Source: Emydura subglobosa
Lineage: Eukaryota > Chordata > Testudines > Chelidae
DNA: 64,000 nucleotides
Assembly: GCA_007922225.1 (NCBI GenBank)
Contig: ML679960.1
Span: 1,564,032 to 1,628,031 of the forward strand
Reading direction: 5' to 3'
Shown here: in pieces, positions 1 to 11,004 of the stretch
Position numbering within the stretch: the stretch's first letter is position 1
How the letters are laid out: every line of letters starts with the position of its first letter
Notes under the pieces: model-generated
What the model saw: only the letters and a program-made list of their open reading frames with translations
Told to the model about the DNA's origin: nothing
Databases searched by the model: none
Position numbers and translations under genes: made by a program

Positions 1-54
1 GCTATTCAAATCAGGGGGGCTTTGAAGGAGCATTTTGACAATGATCCCCAGTAA
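1..54 (+). pseudogene. C-terminal end of a PIF/Harbinger (HARBI1-like) transposase
   Basis: The window opens inside an open frame of 17 codons that ends in TAA at 52-54 and reads AIQIRGALKEHFDNDPQ. The 'IRgALkehF' pattern is typical of the last helix of HARBI1-like transposases, which normally cut and paste PIF/Harbinger DNA transposons. The catalytic part lies outside the window, so activity cannot be judged. The assignment is strengthened by the neighbour: a Myb/SANT-type gene on the opposite strand (264-2050) pointing toward this one, which is the usual two-gene design of these transposons. It may belong to a live or dead copy; I mark it as a pseudogene because its partner gene is broken. 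Confidence 0.6.
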
Positions 55-211
55 TGTGTCTATATGATGCATTCGACCAGGCAATGTTTATTTCCTGCCT
101 TGAATTACCGCTGTAGTGATTGCTTCCTGAGCATTAATTGTACTAAGCAAATATTCCTGCCGATAGCCATTGTGTTTGAATATTAGCACTGACTGATGTG
201 TGTGTGATACA

Positions 212-230
212 AATAAAGACCCATTTTATT
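212..230. terminator. Back-to-back poly(A) signals of two convergent transposon genes
   Basis: AATAAA occurs on + at 212-217, downstream of the transposase stop at 52-54. Its reverse complement TTTATT at 225-230 gives AATAAA on the minus strand, 34 bases past the minus-strand stop at 264-266. The two signals face each other only 7 bases apart, so mature 3' ends would overlap. That they act as poly(A) signals is inferred from position and sequence. Confidence 0.5.
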
Positions 231-263
231 TCAAAGACTCAAATTTAATAACAGGACAATTTT

Positions 264-621
264 CTAGTCAAACAGGCAATGGCAATGAGGAACAGTCTCA
301 CCATTAGGGCTGTCCGAGCTGGGTGTAACTCTAGCTTTCATTGGGAAACCAGTCCCTACGTGTGGAGTGCACAGGGTACTGTGAGGGAACGGGAACATGT
401 GAGGAATGCAGAGGGGACCGTTAGGAGAGGGCATGGAGCGGAGTTCTGTAGTGTCTGCAGAGGGAGTCATGCTGAGATGTGCTCAGAATGCAGGGTAATG
501 AGGAACTTCATCATCTCTGTCTGGCCCTCCAGGAGCTTTATCATCCACTCCTGCCCCTCTCTCTTTTCCAGGCTACCCAGCCTCAGTCTTTTCATTGTCT
601 CCCTCCATGCTCTTGTTTTGC
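264..621 (-). pseudogene. C-terminal exon of a Harbinger Myb/SANT-type accessory gene (broken)
   Basis: Reading on the minus strand out of the gap, one frame gives a charged helical stretch (KTRAWRETMKRLRLGSLEKR, then a Met/Leu-rich 'EGQTEMMKFLITLHSEH') and stops at 467-469. A second frame then runs from about 470 to the TAG at 264-266 with a Pro/Ser/His-rich tail ending in HCHCLFD. A coiled, charged helix followed by a proline-rich tail is the usual C-terminal half of the Myb-like second protein of PIF/Harbinger elements, which binds DNA and helps the transposase. The frame change near 467-470 suggests a one-base indel. The upstream part of the exon is lost in the gap. Confidence 0.5.
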
Positions 622-1021
622 NNNNNNNNNNNNNNNNNNNNNNNNNNNNNNNNNNNNNNNNNNNNNNNNNNNNNNNNNNNNNNNNNNNNNNNNNNNNNNN
701 NNNNNNNNNNNNNNNNNNNNNNNNNNNNNNNNNNNNNNNNNNNNNNNNNNNNNNNNNNNNNNNNNNNNNNNNNNNNNNNNNNNNNNNNNNNNNNNNNNNN
801 NNNNNNNNNNNNNNNNNNNNNNNNNNNNNNNNNNNNNNNNNNNNNNNNNNNNNNNNNNNNNNNNNNNNNNNNNNNNNNNNNNNNNNNNNNNNNNNNNNNN
901 NNNNNNNNNNNNNNNNNNNNNNNNNNNNNNNNNNNNNNNNNNNNNNNNNNNNNNNNNNNNNNNNNNNNNNNNNNNNNNNNNNNNNNNNNNNNNNNNNNNN
1001 NNNNNNNNNNNNNNNNNNNNN
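622..1021. other. Assembly gap (400 N)
   Basis: Exactly 400 undetermined bases. Open frames that span this stretch are artefacts. The missing part of the Myb-like exon, its splice acceptor, or a nested repeat may lie here. Confidence 0.99.
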
Positions 1022-1697
1022 ACTAGTTGAATACAAAGCCTAAAATGAACTACAATATATCATACTCACTAAGCCTGGAGAGCTAAGCAGTCACTTAGAA
1101 GGCTGTATACAGGAATGGCTTTCTTCAGGGAGTCAGTGACCTCTGGTTCGACTGTCAGCACCTCCCGTGGAGTCAGGTGCTGATGGAGCACACCCCATTG
1201 TCTAAGTAGTGACTTCATATACCCTTCCATAAACAGCTTTCACCTAATTACGTTTCTACTCATTATCATATATGCTAATTACCTACGTTGGGTTTCCACC
1301 CTTAACTATATTCCATTCTCACCATGATAATTGGGGTCATTAAAACAACATCTGGTGATAGGAGGGGCAGATGTTCAAGGATAACTCGTTGTTCCCATCA
1401 CCGTTATCTATGTGCAGCTGCAAGCATACATGTGTATTTTGTCTTGTTATGTGCCATAGTATGCAGAAACTGTGACCTCTGCAAGGTTACTCAGTAGTCC
1501 TATTCATCTCTGCCAACCGGATGGTGTCATGCTACGGGGTCAGAATAGCCAAGCAAACAACTGAAGCTATGTTAGGCCTGTAGGACAGTGGTTAGGCAAC
1601 TCAAATTGCACTGATCCTCCAACAAGGCTAGGGTAATTGAACCTGATGTCTCATTCCTAAGGATAGCCCAGGATGCAAAAGTGCATCTCCTAAATAC
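1022..1697 (-). other. Probable intron of the Harbinger Myb-like gene
   Basis: No coding similarity was seen on either strand. On the minus strand a good donor, CAG|GTATTT, sits at 1700-1692, right after the Myb/SANT exon, so this stretch is best read as an intron whose acceptor lies in the assembly gap. This is an inference from one splice-like site and from the gap between the two recognisable halves of the protein. Confidence 0.35.
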
Positions 1698-2060
1698 CTG
1701 TCACTTCAGACTGGCTCCATATGCCGCTTGCTTTGTGTCACTCTGGTCCCTGCAGAAATAATTGCCTAGTGGCACATTGGAGAGGATGGTGTGCAGCTCC
1801 TTACAGAAGCGGCATGTCTTTGGCACTGCAGCAGAGCAATGGTTGGCCTCCCTTGCCTTCTGGAATGCCCGCTTCAGCTCCTTGATCTTAGCAAGGCACT
1901 GCTGTGTCCCTTTCATGCCCCTTCTCCTGCATGCCACTAGCAATCAGCCTGTCGGTATCAAAGTTCCTACAGCAGGAGTGAAGCTGCAACTGCTCAGCCT
2001 CCTCTCCCCATAGACTCAGCAGATCTAACAGCTCCAATGTCCTTCATGTGGGAGAGCATC
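1698..2060 (-). pseudogene. Myb/SANT-like DNA-binding exon of a PIF/Harbinger element (broken)
   Basis: On the minus strand a Myb_DNA-bind_4-like trihelix domain is clear. One frame reads TLELLDLLSLWGEEAEQLQL, followed by CCRNFDTDRLIASGMQEKGH; after a one-base frameshift at about 1905-1912 it continues QQCLAKIKELKRAFQKAREA and TCRFCKELHTIL. The order (LW..E, then QQC..K.K.LK..F.K..EA, then TCRF..ELH.IL) is the hallmark of the Myb/SANT proteins carried by Harbinger transposons, which bind subterminal DNA. A conserved Trp just before the first helix appears as TGA (2044-2046 on +). One stop and one frameshift show the gene is dead. Confidence 0.8.
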
Positions 2061-2444
2061 TGCTGTGGAAAGCTGGGAAGATGCTGTATGAACTGTGCAT
2101 GTTGAGCAAACAGGGAGAGGAATTAAAAAAATGTCTGGGCCTGTAAATGGGGGAGGGGCACATACCTGTGTACCTTTAGGGCAGCGGAGTTCAAACTGCT
2201 GACCAGAGTGGTCAGGATGGGCATTATGGAACACCTCCTTCGAGGGTAAGTAGGGCGACATAACCAGGCGCAGTGCCTATGCTGCTGCTACGTCATTCTA
2301 ACTACTTCACAAAAAGCTCTATGCTGCTCATCGAGGTGGTTTTATTATGTCGGCATAGCAGGGACATAATGGGAGGAGCATTTTACTGTGTATGCCTCCA
2401 CTGTTTTGTCAACAAAAGCTGGCTTTTGTAGTGCAGACAAGGCA
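2061..2444 (-). mobile_element. 5' flank and right terminal inverted repeat of the window-start Harbinger element
   Basis: This stretch lies upstream of the minus-strand Myb-like exon. At 2424-2443 the reverse complement reads gccttgtctgcactacaaaa, a 'ttgtctRcact' terminal motif shared by turtle Harbinger-type elements and seen in other MITEs of this window. The element should end at about 2444; a TAA at 2445-2447 could be part of the 3-bp target repeat typical of Harbinger. The opposite end lies outside the window, so the boundary rests on the motif and on the stop of similarity only. Confidence 0.5.
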
Positions 2445-4215
2445 TAAATGGATACGATGGACAAAAGGAGGGAATCTAAAAAAAAATTAATCCTCCCTTT
2501 GGATTCATTGATATGCAAAGATGGGGGCATATGCTGTGTAAGCCGCCTTTTTCACACACATCAGTCAGAATACCTCATTAGTACACAACAGCATAGAAGA
2601 AGATGGGCTTGGTTAATGCATTTCCCATGCAGTATATCCTTAGTGGAACATGCTGTATGGGTTATGAAGTCCTCCCAAACTAGCTATCAAGCAAACACTA
2701 GCCACTAGATGGTGGGCATGCAGGGGAGTAGAAAAGTGCTCTCCTTAGTGCAATGTGCCGGCCTTCCCTGTTATGTTCTGTCTTGGCTACCAGGAACCTG
2801 ACAGAAAGTCACTCGTCTGGCACTTTTTCTGCTCCCTGACCTTGTGCAGGCCAGGCCAGGATTTGGTCCAGAGTATATATTTAATGAAATATCTCAGTGG
2901 TGATGTCATTTATTTTTGTAATATTCTGTATTTGTCTGAGAATATTCTTCTTTTTCCTCCTCTCATTTTGGTAGTTTCCTGCTTACTGCACATTGTTGTT
3001 GTTTTTCCTGGGCTTGGACTTTATCTGTTCTCGCTCTCTCTCTCTTTAAGGAGCCTCTCTTCCGCTTCTTTAGCACAGACACTGTGATATCAGCAATCCA
3101 TTCAATTTAAACTAAAAAAAGCGTGTAATGTCACCCTGACATATCAGCTCTCCTAGCATACCCAGAGTTAATCATTGTATGAGAAGACCCATGATTTTTG
3201 AGTGAAGAAAGTGAACATCAATGTCTAAAAGGGGAGACAACTTATACTGGATGAGACAGATAACTCGCAAAGAGACAGTTAGCTCTGCAAATGGTGTTGG
3301 GGATGAGGGCAGTAGCCATTTTCACCAATAAATCCTTGGGATGTGAAGAAATGGAAAGTATTATGAGAATCACCGAGTAGGATTTCACTGATGTCATTAA
3401 CCTTTAAGTAGACAACTCTGATGTATCATGTTGCTCTGAACTTACAATGGGCCCCCAATGATGCCTTATATTCTAGGGAGAGAAAGGATACAATTCCAGA
3501 TCTGGTTTTATAGACTTCTAAAGGTGCTGAGACAGAGGCATTCTGTACGCTAGACAAGATGTTGATGTTACTGGATATTATTTATTTATGAGTCCCAATT
3601 GTATTAGAGCACTGTCAAAAACAGAAAAATTCAGCTAGAGGCAAGGGCCAGTACAAGCCCCCAGTGTGCGGGAGATCACACTGCACTGGTTGGGATTCCA
3701 CTCTATAAAGATAATCCATTAAAGAGGTATTCAATCTCATTTCACATAATAAAAGGCTTGTGATTAACGAGGACTAAATGGTTCGATGAAAGAACAGTGA
3801 GATGTTCTCTCTGTGTTCAAGGGTGAACATGATCAGAAATATCGCTATTTCATTATAACTGATCTGACTGGACTGCAATAGTATGTGCAGCACAATATCA
3901 ACAATTGCTTCAGAAATGCTGTGTGGTCTTCAGACCATGATTTGGTTGTTTAGATTTAGCTGAACTTCACAGGCTTGCATTCACAGTGGTTGTCAGCAGC
4001 TATCTCATTACCCCCAAGTGTTTGGCCTAGCCTAGCTTGTTTTCTATTTTCTCCACCTCCTATTCTTAATTAACTTGTTTATATTTTCAAAATAAAAAAA
4101 AATGCAGGTTCAATTTTGAGATGTTACTATCATTACTATCATTCCAGTTTGATTTTCAGTTTATTAAAGCAAGCATTAATTCTAATTTCATATTATTTCT
4201 AATTTTGCTTAGAAC
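2445..4215. other. No recognisable gene or repeat
   Basis: AT-rich unique-looking sequence with only short random open frames. It includes a run of A at 2478-2487 and a CT-rich patch at 3030-3065. No splice-flanked coding similarity or repeat family was recognised. Confidence 0.6.
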
Positions 4216-6534
4216 TGCAATAGCTCATGGGTAATATTCATGTAAACCAAACTGGCTAGGGGCATAATCCCGCCACCCTTCCTCACATGAACAAGTCTAC
4301 TGACTTTAATGAAGCTACTTATGCAGAGACTGCTTGAACGAGCAAGGGTTGTGCTGTAGCATTGGTCCACACCCCTTTTTTATTTTTAAGGCTGCCTTTT
4401 ATACATTCCCGTTTGTACCTTGGCAATGCAAAATTAATTTTGTAATACCAGTGATTTTGTTTTAATCCCAGTTTCCTGAGTCTGATCCGCATGAGGCTGT
4501 GATGCTACCAGCATTTCAGTACCACCTATGGACTGGCCCAGTTCTCTTACAAGTAGCTCTGCAATACAAAGCTGCTGCCAAAGGTGGCTGTGGATCAAAT
4601 GGCTGGTGCTGTGTCTAGATCATTTTAGCTCACTCTTTTGGATAACAAAGTTCTGCCAAGGAACTTCTTGTCTGTCATGCCAACAGACAGGAACTCACTG
4701 CTCATCAACACAGTGATGATTTGGAAAGAAGTCGCCCTTCTCAGGAGTTCTAGGCCTACTCATTCATCCAATAGAAATGATTAGCAAAACCAACCCATCG
4801 GGAATGTTCATCCACACCACTCTAGATAGACGATGTGTATTTCTCAGTTGTTTACTGTATATTTTATTCATACTTTAAAAATATATCCATGTTCAATTGG
4901 TTCAGATCACTTTGCTGTGAACAATCTGCAATTCAGGCATCAGCATTTCCCCAAGATGACCTTTTCCTAGGACATCAGGCCCTAGCCATAAAATGGAATA
5001 TATAAAGAGTCTCAGACAGAAACAACAAGTAGAGGCGTTTTGCTACAGACTGCGAAGAAACATACGGTAACAAAGGTAGGGTAATGTGCAGTAAAATGAC
5101 TTGCCTTTGTGAGCTGGCACAAAATGTAATTAAAATAAAGAACTGACATCTTATGTGACAGAACCTGAGTAGGCAGCACAGCATTTATCACCTCCTGTTC
5201 ACTAGCTTTTCTCTTTTAAAATTAGTGAGATTTATCTTATATTACGCCTACTCATGGGTCTTGGCATAAACTAAAAACAAAAAAACCTACGGTGTAAAAT
5301 AGTACATTAGCCTCCTTTGCTTTAAACCAGAAGGGACAAATTCATCCCTCTTGTTGTTAGTGTCACTTTAATGTAGTTATACTAAGGATGCACTTGGCCT
5401 CCCTAGTTCTTTTCCTGACCATTCTATTTCTACTGGAAATAAGAAGAATGCTGGAACTACCTACTTTAATGAACTGTTTTGCCTGTATATTAGAACCACA
5501 TTTTGATCTCACTGTAAATCCAGAATAATTTTACCAAAGACAGTTGAATTATTCTGGGTTTATGCCAATGTAACCTTAACCAGAATATCTTCCTTGAATT
5601 TCAGTGAAGAGGGACCAGTGACACGTGGAAAACAGAGATAGACGCTGCTATCTGGCTCCTAAGCTGTGCCTTCTGACAGCCGGCTTGCCTGGTTCTTTGT
5701 GCTGAGTTTACCTGATTGTTTGTCTCAGCCAGTTGCTACAAAGAAACCAATGATATTTCAGCCTGAGAGCTCCCTGCTTCTGATTCTGAAACAAGCAGGT
5801 TTAAAATCATGACGAGGAAAAATAAAAACAGCTGGAATTCTTAATTGAAAGATTTTGTGACACAAGTGTTGAAAACTGGCATTGAGTAGGAGAGCTACAG
5901 GAGAAGAGGAGTTGTTGTTTTATAAATATATTTATTAAATCAGAGCTCGCAACAGAGATCAGGTAAAAATACACACCGCACAGTAGCTTTATTTACTGTC
6001 TTAAAATCCTCTCTTTACACGGGGGAACTGGTGAGAATGTGCAGCTTGGATGAATCCCTTTAAAATGCCCACACTTCCACCACAACACAACATCAAAACT
6101 GGGAGCCTCTCAAAGCAGTTGTGAAGTAGAAATAAACATGCCAGGTGATAATGTGCCTCTCATCAAGCTCTCTCTACCTCAGTAGCAAGTGTCAGGGGCA
6201 TGAGCACACCATTTGTCTGCACACTGAATGATGTACTGTACAGCATGTCCTTTTGCATTTTAGTAAATAAAACACAGTAACAATGCATGGCTGGGAGAAG
6301 CAAAGATTGATGATGTTAGGCAGGTCTCATGATGGAGAGAATGTAGCTTGTAAACTGCTGTGGTGAATATTTGGAAACACAATTCCTAGTGACAGGCTCA
6401 ACATTCAGGAATTATCTACTGGGCCTGATCCTGCATTCACTTCAATGAGAGTTCGGAATGAATGAATCCTATCTGATCAGTCTACTATATTTTATTCATA
6501 TTGTCTGTCCTATCTAATCTACTTAGTAATTAAT
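4216..6534. other. Mostly unassigned AT-rich sequence with possible old repeat scraps
   Basis: No gene is seen. Around 4235-4340 the sequence loosely resembles the foldback family found at 57581 (a 'tctactgactttaatgaag' core), and 6420-6470 has a similar 'gggcctgatcctgcattcac' start. Both are too decayed to call. The rest shows nothing recognisable. Confidence 0.45.
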
Positions 6535-7583
6535 TAAGAACATAAGGATGGCATCTGGGTCAGACCAATGGTCCATCTAACCCAGTAACCAGTCTTCTGA
6601 CAGTGACAGTGCTGCAGAGGGAATAAACAGAACAGGGCAATTATCAGGTGATCTATCCCCTGTCATTGACTCCCACCTTCTGGTAGGCAGAGCTTTAGGG
6701 ATACCCAGAGCATGGGATTTCATGCTGACCATCATGGTTAATAAATAACCTATCCCCCATGAACATATCTAATTCTTTTTTGAACCCAGTTGTACTTTTG
6801 GCCTTCACAACATCCCCTGGCAATGAGTTCCACAGATCGACTGTGCATTGTGTGAAAAATATTTGTTTTAAACCTGCTGCTTATTAATTTCATTGGATGA
6901 CCCTGGTTCTTGTGTTATGTGAAGGAGTAAATAACACTTACTTATTTACTTTCTTCATACTATTCATGATTTTAGAGGCATCTATCATATCCCCCCTTAG
7001 TCATCTCTTTTCTAAGATGAACAGTCCCAGCTTTTTTAGTCTCTCTTCATATAGAAGATGTTCCATACCCCTAATCATTTTTGTTGCCCTTCTCTACACT
7101 TTTCCCAATTCTAATATATTGTATTTGGGATGGGGTGCCAAGAATTTCAGGCAGTATTCAAGGTGTGAGCATAACATGGATTTATATAGTGGCATAATGA
7201 TATTTTCTGTCTTATTATCTACCCCTTTCCTAATGGTTCCTGCCATTCTGTTGGCTTGTTTGACTGCCATTGTATGTTGAGAGGAGGCTTTCAGAGAACT
7301 ATCCACAATGATGCCAAGATCTTCCTTGAGTTCTATCGCTATCTGTCCCATAACGACATTGGTCGTTGGGGCACCATCATTGATGAACGATCTGTCTTTC
7401 TTGAGTGGCGACAGCTAATTTAAACCAATATTTAGTATGTATAGTTGTGATGATGTTTTCCAATGTGCATTCCTTTGCATTTATCAATATTTAATTTCAT
7501 CTGTCATTTTGTTGTTTTGTGCAATCCATTTGTAACTCTTTTGCAGTCAGCTTTGGACTTAACTCTCTTGAGTAAATTAATAG
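6535..7583 (-). mobile_element. CR1 LINE fragment, 3' half (minus strand)
   Basis: About 1.05 kb matches the CR1 retrotransposon 3' part in reverse orientation. Landmarks on + are 'tgggtcagaccaatggtcca' near the element's 3' end at 6550-6575, 'cttcacaacatcccctggca' at 6803, 'catatccccccttagtc' at 6987, and the reverse-transcriptase end at 7094-7351. CR1 moves by target-primed reverse transcription and is the dominant LINE of birds, crocodilians and turtles. The 5' end is truncated at about 7583, as is usual for CR1. The family is secure; the exact 5' boundary is not. Confidence 0.85.
7094..7351 (-). pseudogene. CR1 reverse-transcriptase C-terminal remnant
   Basis: An 85-codon minus-strand frame carries the classic end of the CR1 RT domain: a 'DLGIIVDSSLKASSQ' stretch, then 'KQANRMAGTIRKGVDNKTEN', then 'MPLYKSMLCSHLEYCLKF'. 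The 'hLEYc.qfw.P' block is the conserved thumb-side motif of CR1 ORF2. The frame is too short to be active and lacks the catalytic YADD region, so it is a dead fragment inside the LINE above. Confidence 0.85.
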
Positions 7584-7604
7584 TACTCTAATTATTATCC
7601 ATTT

Positions 7605-7712
7605 GTTTTGTGGAAGCACCTAACAGCCACAACAGGGGTCCCATTTTGATGAGCACTGTACAAACATAATAAAAGACAGTCCCTGCCTTACAAACTACCA
7701 GGCTGTTAAGAG
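7605..7712 (+). repeat. Old amniote interspersed repeat (SINE-like, family not assigned)
   Basis: The pattern 'ggtcccattttgatgagcactgtacaaacataat' (split here for length) followed by 'gacagtccctgcct' recurs in this window at 45925-46050 and 50880-50970, and reversed at 57985-58070. The common theme is 'cccattgtgctgggtgctgta' plus 'ggtccctgccc.aaagagcttaca'. I recognise it as a widespread old repeat of reptiles and birds but cannot name the family. Confidence 0.5.
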
Positions 7713-8199
7713 ACAAGTAAAGAAATGCACACACACACAGTGGGAAAGGACAAGGCAACAGTGAAACAATCATGTTTTGATCAGCAGTCACAGCACATCA
7801 ACTGCCTATCCATTGCTGAGATTTGTTGACATCACGTTCTATTAGATCCAGTAGACTCTTTAAATCAATAGAACTTTTTGAGAGTGGCCACAGTAGTTAC
7901 ATATTAGTGACGCTCAGTGATCAGCCGCAAATACAAGTTCACATATAAACATAGTTTTACCAGAAGTCAACATACGCTCATTATTATATATAACAATGTT
8001 ATTCTCAAGAGACAACAACAAGAAGTTTACCAAAAATTTGCACTCTCAGTTGAGATGTATATTAGCCAATATTTCCCATTCAACAGTGTCACTTTAGAGA
8101 AAATGATCTGATACCAAAGCAGGATAATAAGAATAATACATTTTAAAAAGTGCTATAATTGTTCTGTTTCACTGAAATTTGCATTTCTCTGTAGTAGAT
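7713..8199. other. No recognisable content
   Basis: AT-rich sequence with a short (CA)n at 7729-7739 and no coding or repeat similarity that I can see. Confidence 0.6.
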
Positions 8200-8204
8200 A
8201 AGAA

Positions 8205-8312
8205 TAAGATCAGGGATTTTCAAAGCAGCCTAAGGGAGTTAGTCAGTGGTAGATGGGCTCCATTTGATGAGAATTGGGCACGAAACTCCCTTAGGATCTT
8301 TGAAAAGCCCAA
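8205..8312. repeat. Foldback MITE
   Basis: The left arm has ttttcaaagcagcctaaggg and the right arm, reverse-complemented, has ttttcaaagatcctaaggga, so the ends pair over about 27 bases with few mismatches, around a loop of about 50 bases. No coding capacity is present. The same type of element ('tcaaag.tttaggcacctaac') appears at 13712, 32818, 44682 and 63170, which supports a non-autonomous DNA transposon family. Confidence 0.65.
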
Positions 8313-8603
8313 ACAATCTGTTTGTATTTATCATGTGGGCAGTGTTGGATTTATGATATCCTTAGCGTTTTACATTTAATTGCTTAGATTTTGCAAGGGT
8401 GGAGACAGATGAATACACCTACCAACTTTACACTCATTTTCTGGGGAAATTTTTTTTTTTAAATGAGTAGGCGCTAGATAATTGTTAAAATAAGAGGAAA
8501 TTTTGTTTCTGCAAGTTGAAGATATGTTCCCCCAAATGTGCTTAAAAATGAAAGTTAAAAAGGCGAGAAAACAAAAACTGAATCAGATAGTGTAACTGAC
8601 ATA

Positions 8604-8604
8604 A

Positions 8605-8635
<31 letters not shown>

Positions 8636-8660
8636 TGTATACTCACACACACACACAATT
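8604..8660. repeat. (AT)n then (CA)n compound microsatellite
   Basis: A run of TA dinucleotides from about 8606 to 8641 is followed by CA repeats at 8644-8657. Likely length-polymorphic. Confidence 0.95.
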
Positions 8661-8877
8661 TCTATGTTTTTAAGCGGGTTCTATATGATTTTGCTTCACA
8701 GACTACCGCTTCCTTATCTGTTCCATGGAATACTAGTGGAGGAAGGGAAGCACAAATCCTTCAACTTGCTTTGTCAAACTAGATAGCTCTTATAAGATTG
8801 AAAAATAAGGTGTAGGTAACTTGTTGTGACTCCTCATTCATTTATGGTAGACAGTAAGATTTTTCCAGTATGGGTAA

Positions 8878-9421
8878 TGCCTACACTAGTCTTTTTATTG
8901 TCAAGTTTCCAACATTTATTACTAATAGTGAAGCTGTACTGGTAATAGCATCATGATGGTTAAACTGCTGACAGCTGCGAATGGCTTGTCTACACTTGCA
9001 CTCTCTCCATTACCATCAGTTTGGTGCAAAGCAGCCATTATGCAAATTTAACTGGCTACCTGGGTATTCCCTTTACATAAGTGGATTCCCCAAATGACAG
9101 ATGCCTGGCATAGCAGTTCTATGCCATCCTTTATGCTACCCTCCAGCCCATATCATAGAACATTTCTAAGTTCTGTCTATTCCTGGCAAATGAAGTGACA
9201 GTGTGGGGCAATGAGTACTGGGCATAACTTGAAACAGCCAGAAGCTGTTATAAATTTCACTAGAGATTGGTCTTGTTTCCAGTTAGTACCCAGGAATGGA
9301 TGGAGTGGTAGGAAGGTAAAGATGACATAAAGCCACCCTTTTCCACAATATTGCATTCTATGCCAAGCACAGTTTAGCTAGAATGCAGGATCCTGCTCCA
9401 TAAAGCTAGCATAGACAGGGC
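8878..9421. mobile_element. Possible non-autonomous DNA transposon (about 540 bp)
   Basis: The left end reads 'tgcctacactagtcttttt' and the right end, reverse-complemented, reads 'ggccctgtctatgctagctt'. These share a degraded '(gt)ctacactag.cttt' terminal motif like those of other Harbinger-type MITEs here. An internal 'cttgtctacacttg' at 8985-8998 could mark a nested element. No protein is coded. Ends are weak, so this could be two fragments. Confidence 0.35.
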
Positions 9422-9856
9422 CTGTGTTGGGGCACCATTTTGAAACTACCATTCCCTATGATTGAAACAAAAAGGTGATTTGATTTCTTTAGAGACTGAA
9501 AGCATCTGATTCTCCACATTTAAAAGTAAAAAATATTGCAACAGTTATTTGCTTTTGTAAGTGGAGGCACTTTTTCTATTTGTGTGACAATATAAAACAC
9601 ATTATTTTTGTTCATTTTAGGCACTGAAATACATTAAGAATAAAGGTAACACTACTGAGATCTACTGAGTTTTAAAAATCTTTTGAGCTTTCAATTTTTT
9701 GGGGAAGAGCTAGGGCACATTTGATTAACAAAACATTCCCCAATATCATGAAGCAGAAACTGGAAAAGAGGAAACTATTACAAGAAGCAATAGATAGATC
9801 TAAGAAGTTAGTTAACTACACAGTCTCATTAATTTTGACCCAGCCTTACTCTTTTT

Positions 9857-9981
9857 GGGGGGTAGATTAATGGCGTCGACTTACTTGAGAGCACTTCTGG
9901 GATCGATTGAGTGGGTCTCCACGGTCCGCTCAGTTGATTCTGCTGCATCTATCCATGCAGCCCAGCAGTGTAGATATACCC
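9857..9981. repeat. Harbinger-type MITE fragment
   Basis: The sequence carries 'gcgtcgactta', 'gggatcgattgagtgg', 'ccgctcagttgat' and ends 'agtgtagatatacccag'. This combination of GTCGA/GATCGA blocks with a terminal 'agtgtaga.atacc' is characteristic of a common turtle MITE, related to the copy at 39231-39517. The left end is poorly kept. Confidence 0.5.
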
Positions 9982-10103
9982 AGACTGATTTGATTATATG
10001 TGCAATTTAGCTCTTTCTCTCTCTGGATTTGTTTTCGCTAGATATGTTATATCTTGAATTGATTGGTTGCCAGTTAACTTCAAGTAGTTAACATGTTTGC
10101 AAA

Positions 10104-10224
10104 GGCTAGTCTGTACATTCTGCACAGGTTTGTTCCAGACTAGGTTTACCCACGGCTGATCCCTAAAGTAAACTAAAAATATTTGAAGCCTGGTGCAAAC
10201 ACATGGGAAATGTCCAGACTTGCC
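10104..10224. repeat. Inner inverted repeat of the foldback element
   Basis: ggctagtctgtacatt at 10104-10119 pairs with aatgtccagacttgcc at 10209-10224 (14 of 16 positions). Between them, 'aggtttac' and 'gtaaacta' also pair. This is the part of the foldback stem left intact by the LTR insertion; it could alternatively be a short MITE of its own. Confidence 0.6.
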
Positions 10225-10253
10225 TTTAAAAATATGTTAACTATCCATAATTA

Positions 10254-10258
10254 GCTGG
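10254..10258 (+). repeat. Target-site duplication, left copy (GCTGG)
   Basis: GCTGG directly before the TG start of the LTR; the same five bases follow its CA end at 11005-11009. Confidence 0.8.
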
Positions 10259-11004
10259 TGTAATGGTATATCCAAACCCCACACTGGGATAGGAGGGGTT
10301 AAGAAGCAGTTCTGTGGGCCTGTTCCATCGCATCTGCTCAGCCTACTTCAGCTGGAAGGAGTTTAAAAGAGAGCCAGACAGCTCTGGAAGTGGCTATCCC
10401 CCTCTGAGCTCCAGAGTAAGGGTACTGAGGGAGATCGACAAGTTGCAGCTACACCAGGCCTCGGAGGAGGGCTTAGCTTGTCTTTAAGGATTAAGGAACT
10501 CTTCACTCTTTTTTTTTCTTGGATTGTTTGAGACTGTGACTACACCCTGGATTGGGAAAGTAAGGGGTAGAAAGTGGCCCAGGAAGACAGCCTGGGAGCA
10601 CTCCTGGGTGCTTGATATTGCTGCCACTAGTAGGGCCCTAGGTCAAATCCCAGTAGAGAGGGAGGGTCTGGACTTCCCTACCAATCATCTGCAATGGAGG
10701 TATAAATACCCCCCACCACTCTTTTTGAGAGAAAGACATTGTAAGCCCTGAGGTAAGAGTGCAAGGCCTTTGGGAGTCTAGATTTGGACCAGAAACTCTT
10801 TTTGGGGGGAACGTTGGACTTCCATACTTTGTTGGACTCTGTTACCCCGGAAAGGGGTGGACTTAAATGATGATGCGGGTAGAGGGCCGAGTTACTCTCT
10901 AGCGGAAGAAAGACCACCAATGCACCAAACGACCACTGGCTGGCAATGCTAGTGATGGGGAGAGTTGTGACCCCAGGACCTAATCATTAGACAGCCCTGT
11001 CACA
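10259..11004 (+). mobile_element. Solo LTR, 746 bp
   Basis: The unit begins TGTAATGG and ends CTGTCACA (TG...CA; near-inverted TGTAA/TGTGA ends). It is flanked by the 5-bp direct repeat GCTGG, the signature of LTR-retroelement integration. A TATA box (tataaata, 10701-10708) suggests + orientation. No second LTR or internal coding region is present, so this is a solo LTR left by recombination between two LTRs. A 5-bp target repeat fits Ty3/gypsy or some ERVs; I cannot pick between them. Short open frames inside (for example 10524-10751) are not family-like proteins. Confidence 0.8.

Noticed and set aside
279..1043. 254-codon open frame on + (and similar frames on both strands)
   Set aside because: Most of it is undetermined bases; the rest is antisense to the Myb-type exon.
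6897..7280. 127-codon hydrophobic frame on + resembling a membrane protein
   Set aside because: Antisense to CR1, including its RT remnant.
8878..9421. Full autonomous DNA transposon
   Set aside because: Terminal motifs are weak and there is no transposase; kept only as a low-confidence non-autonomous element.
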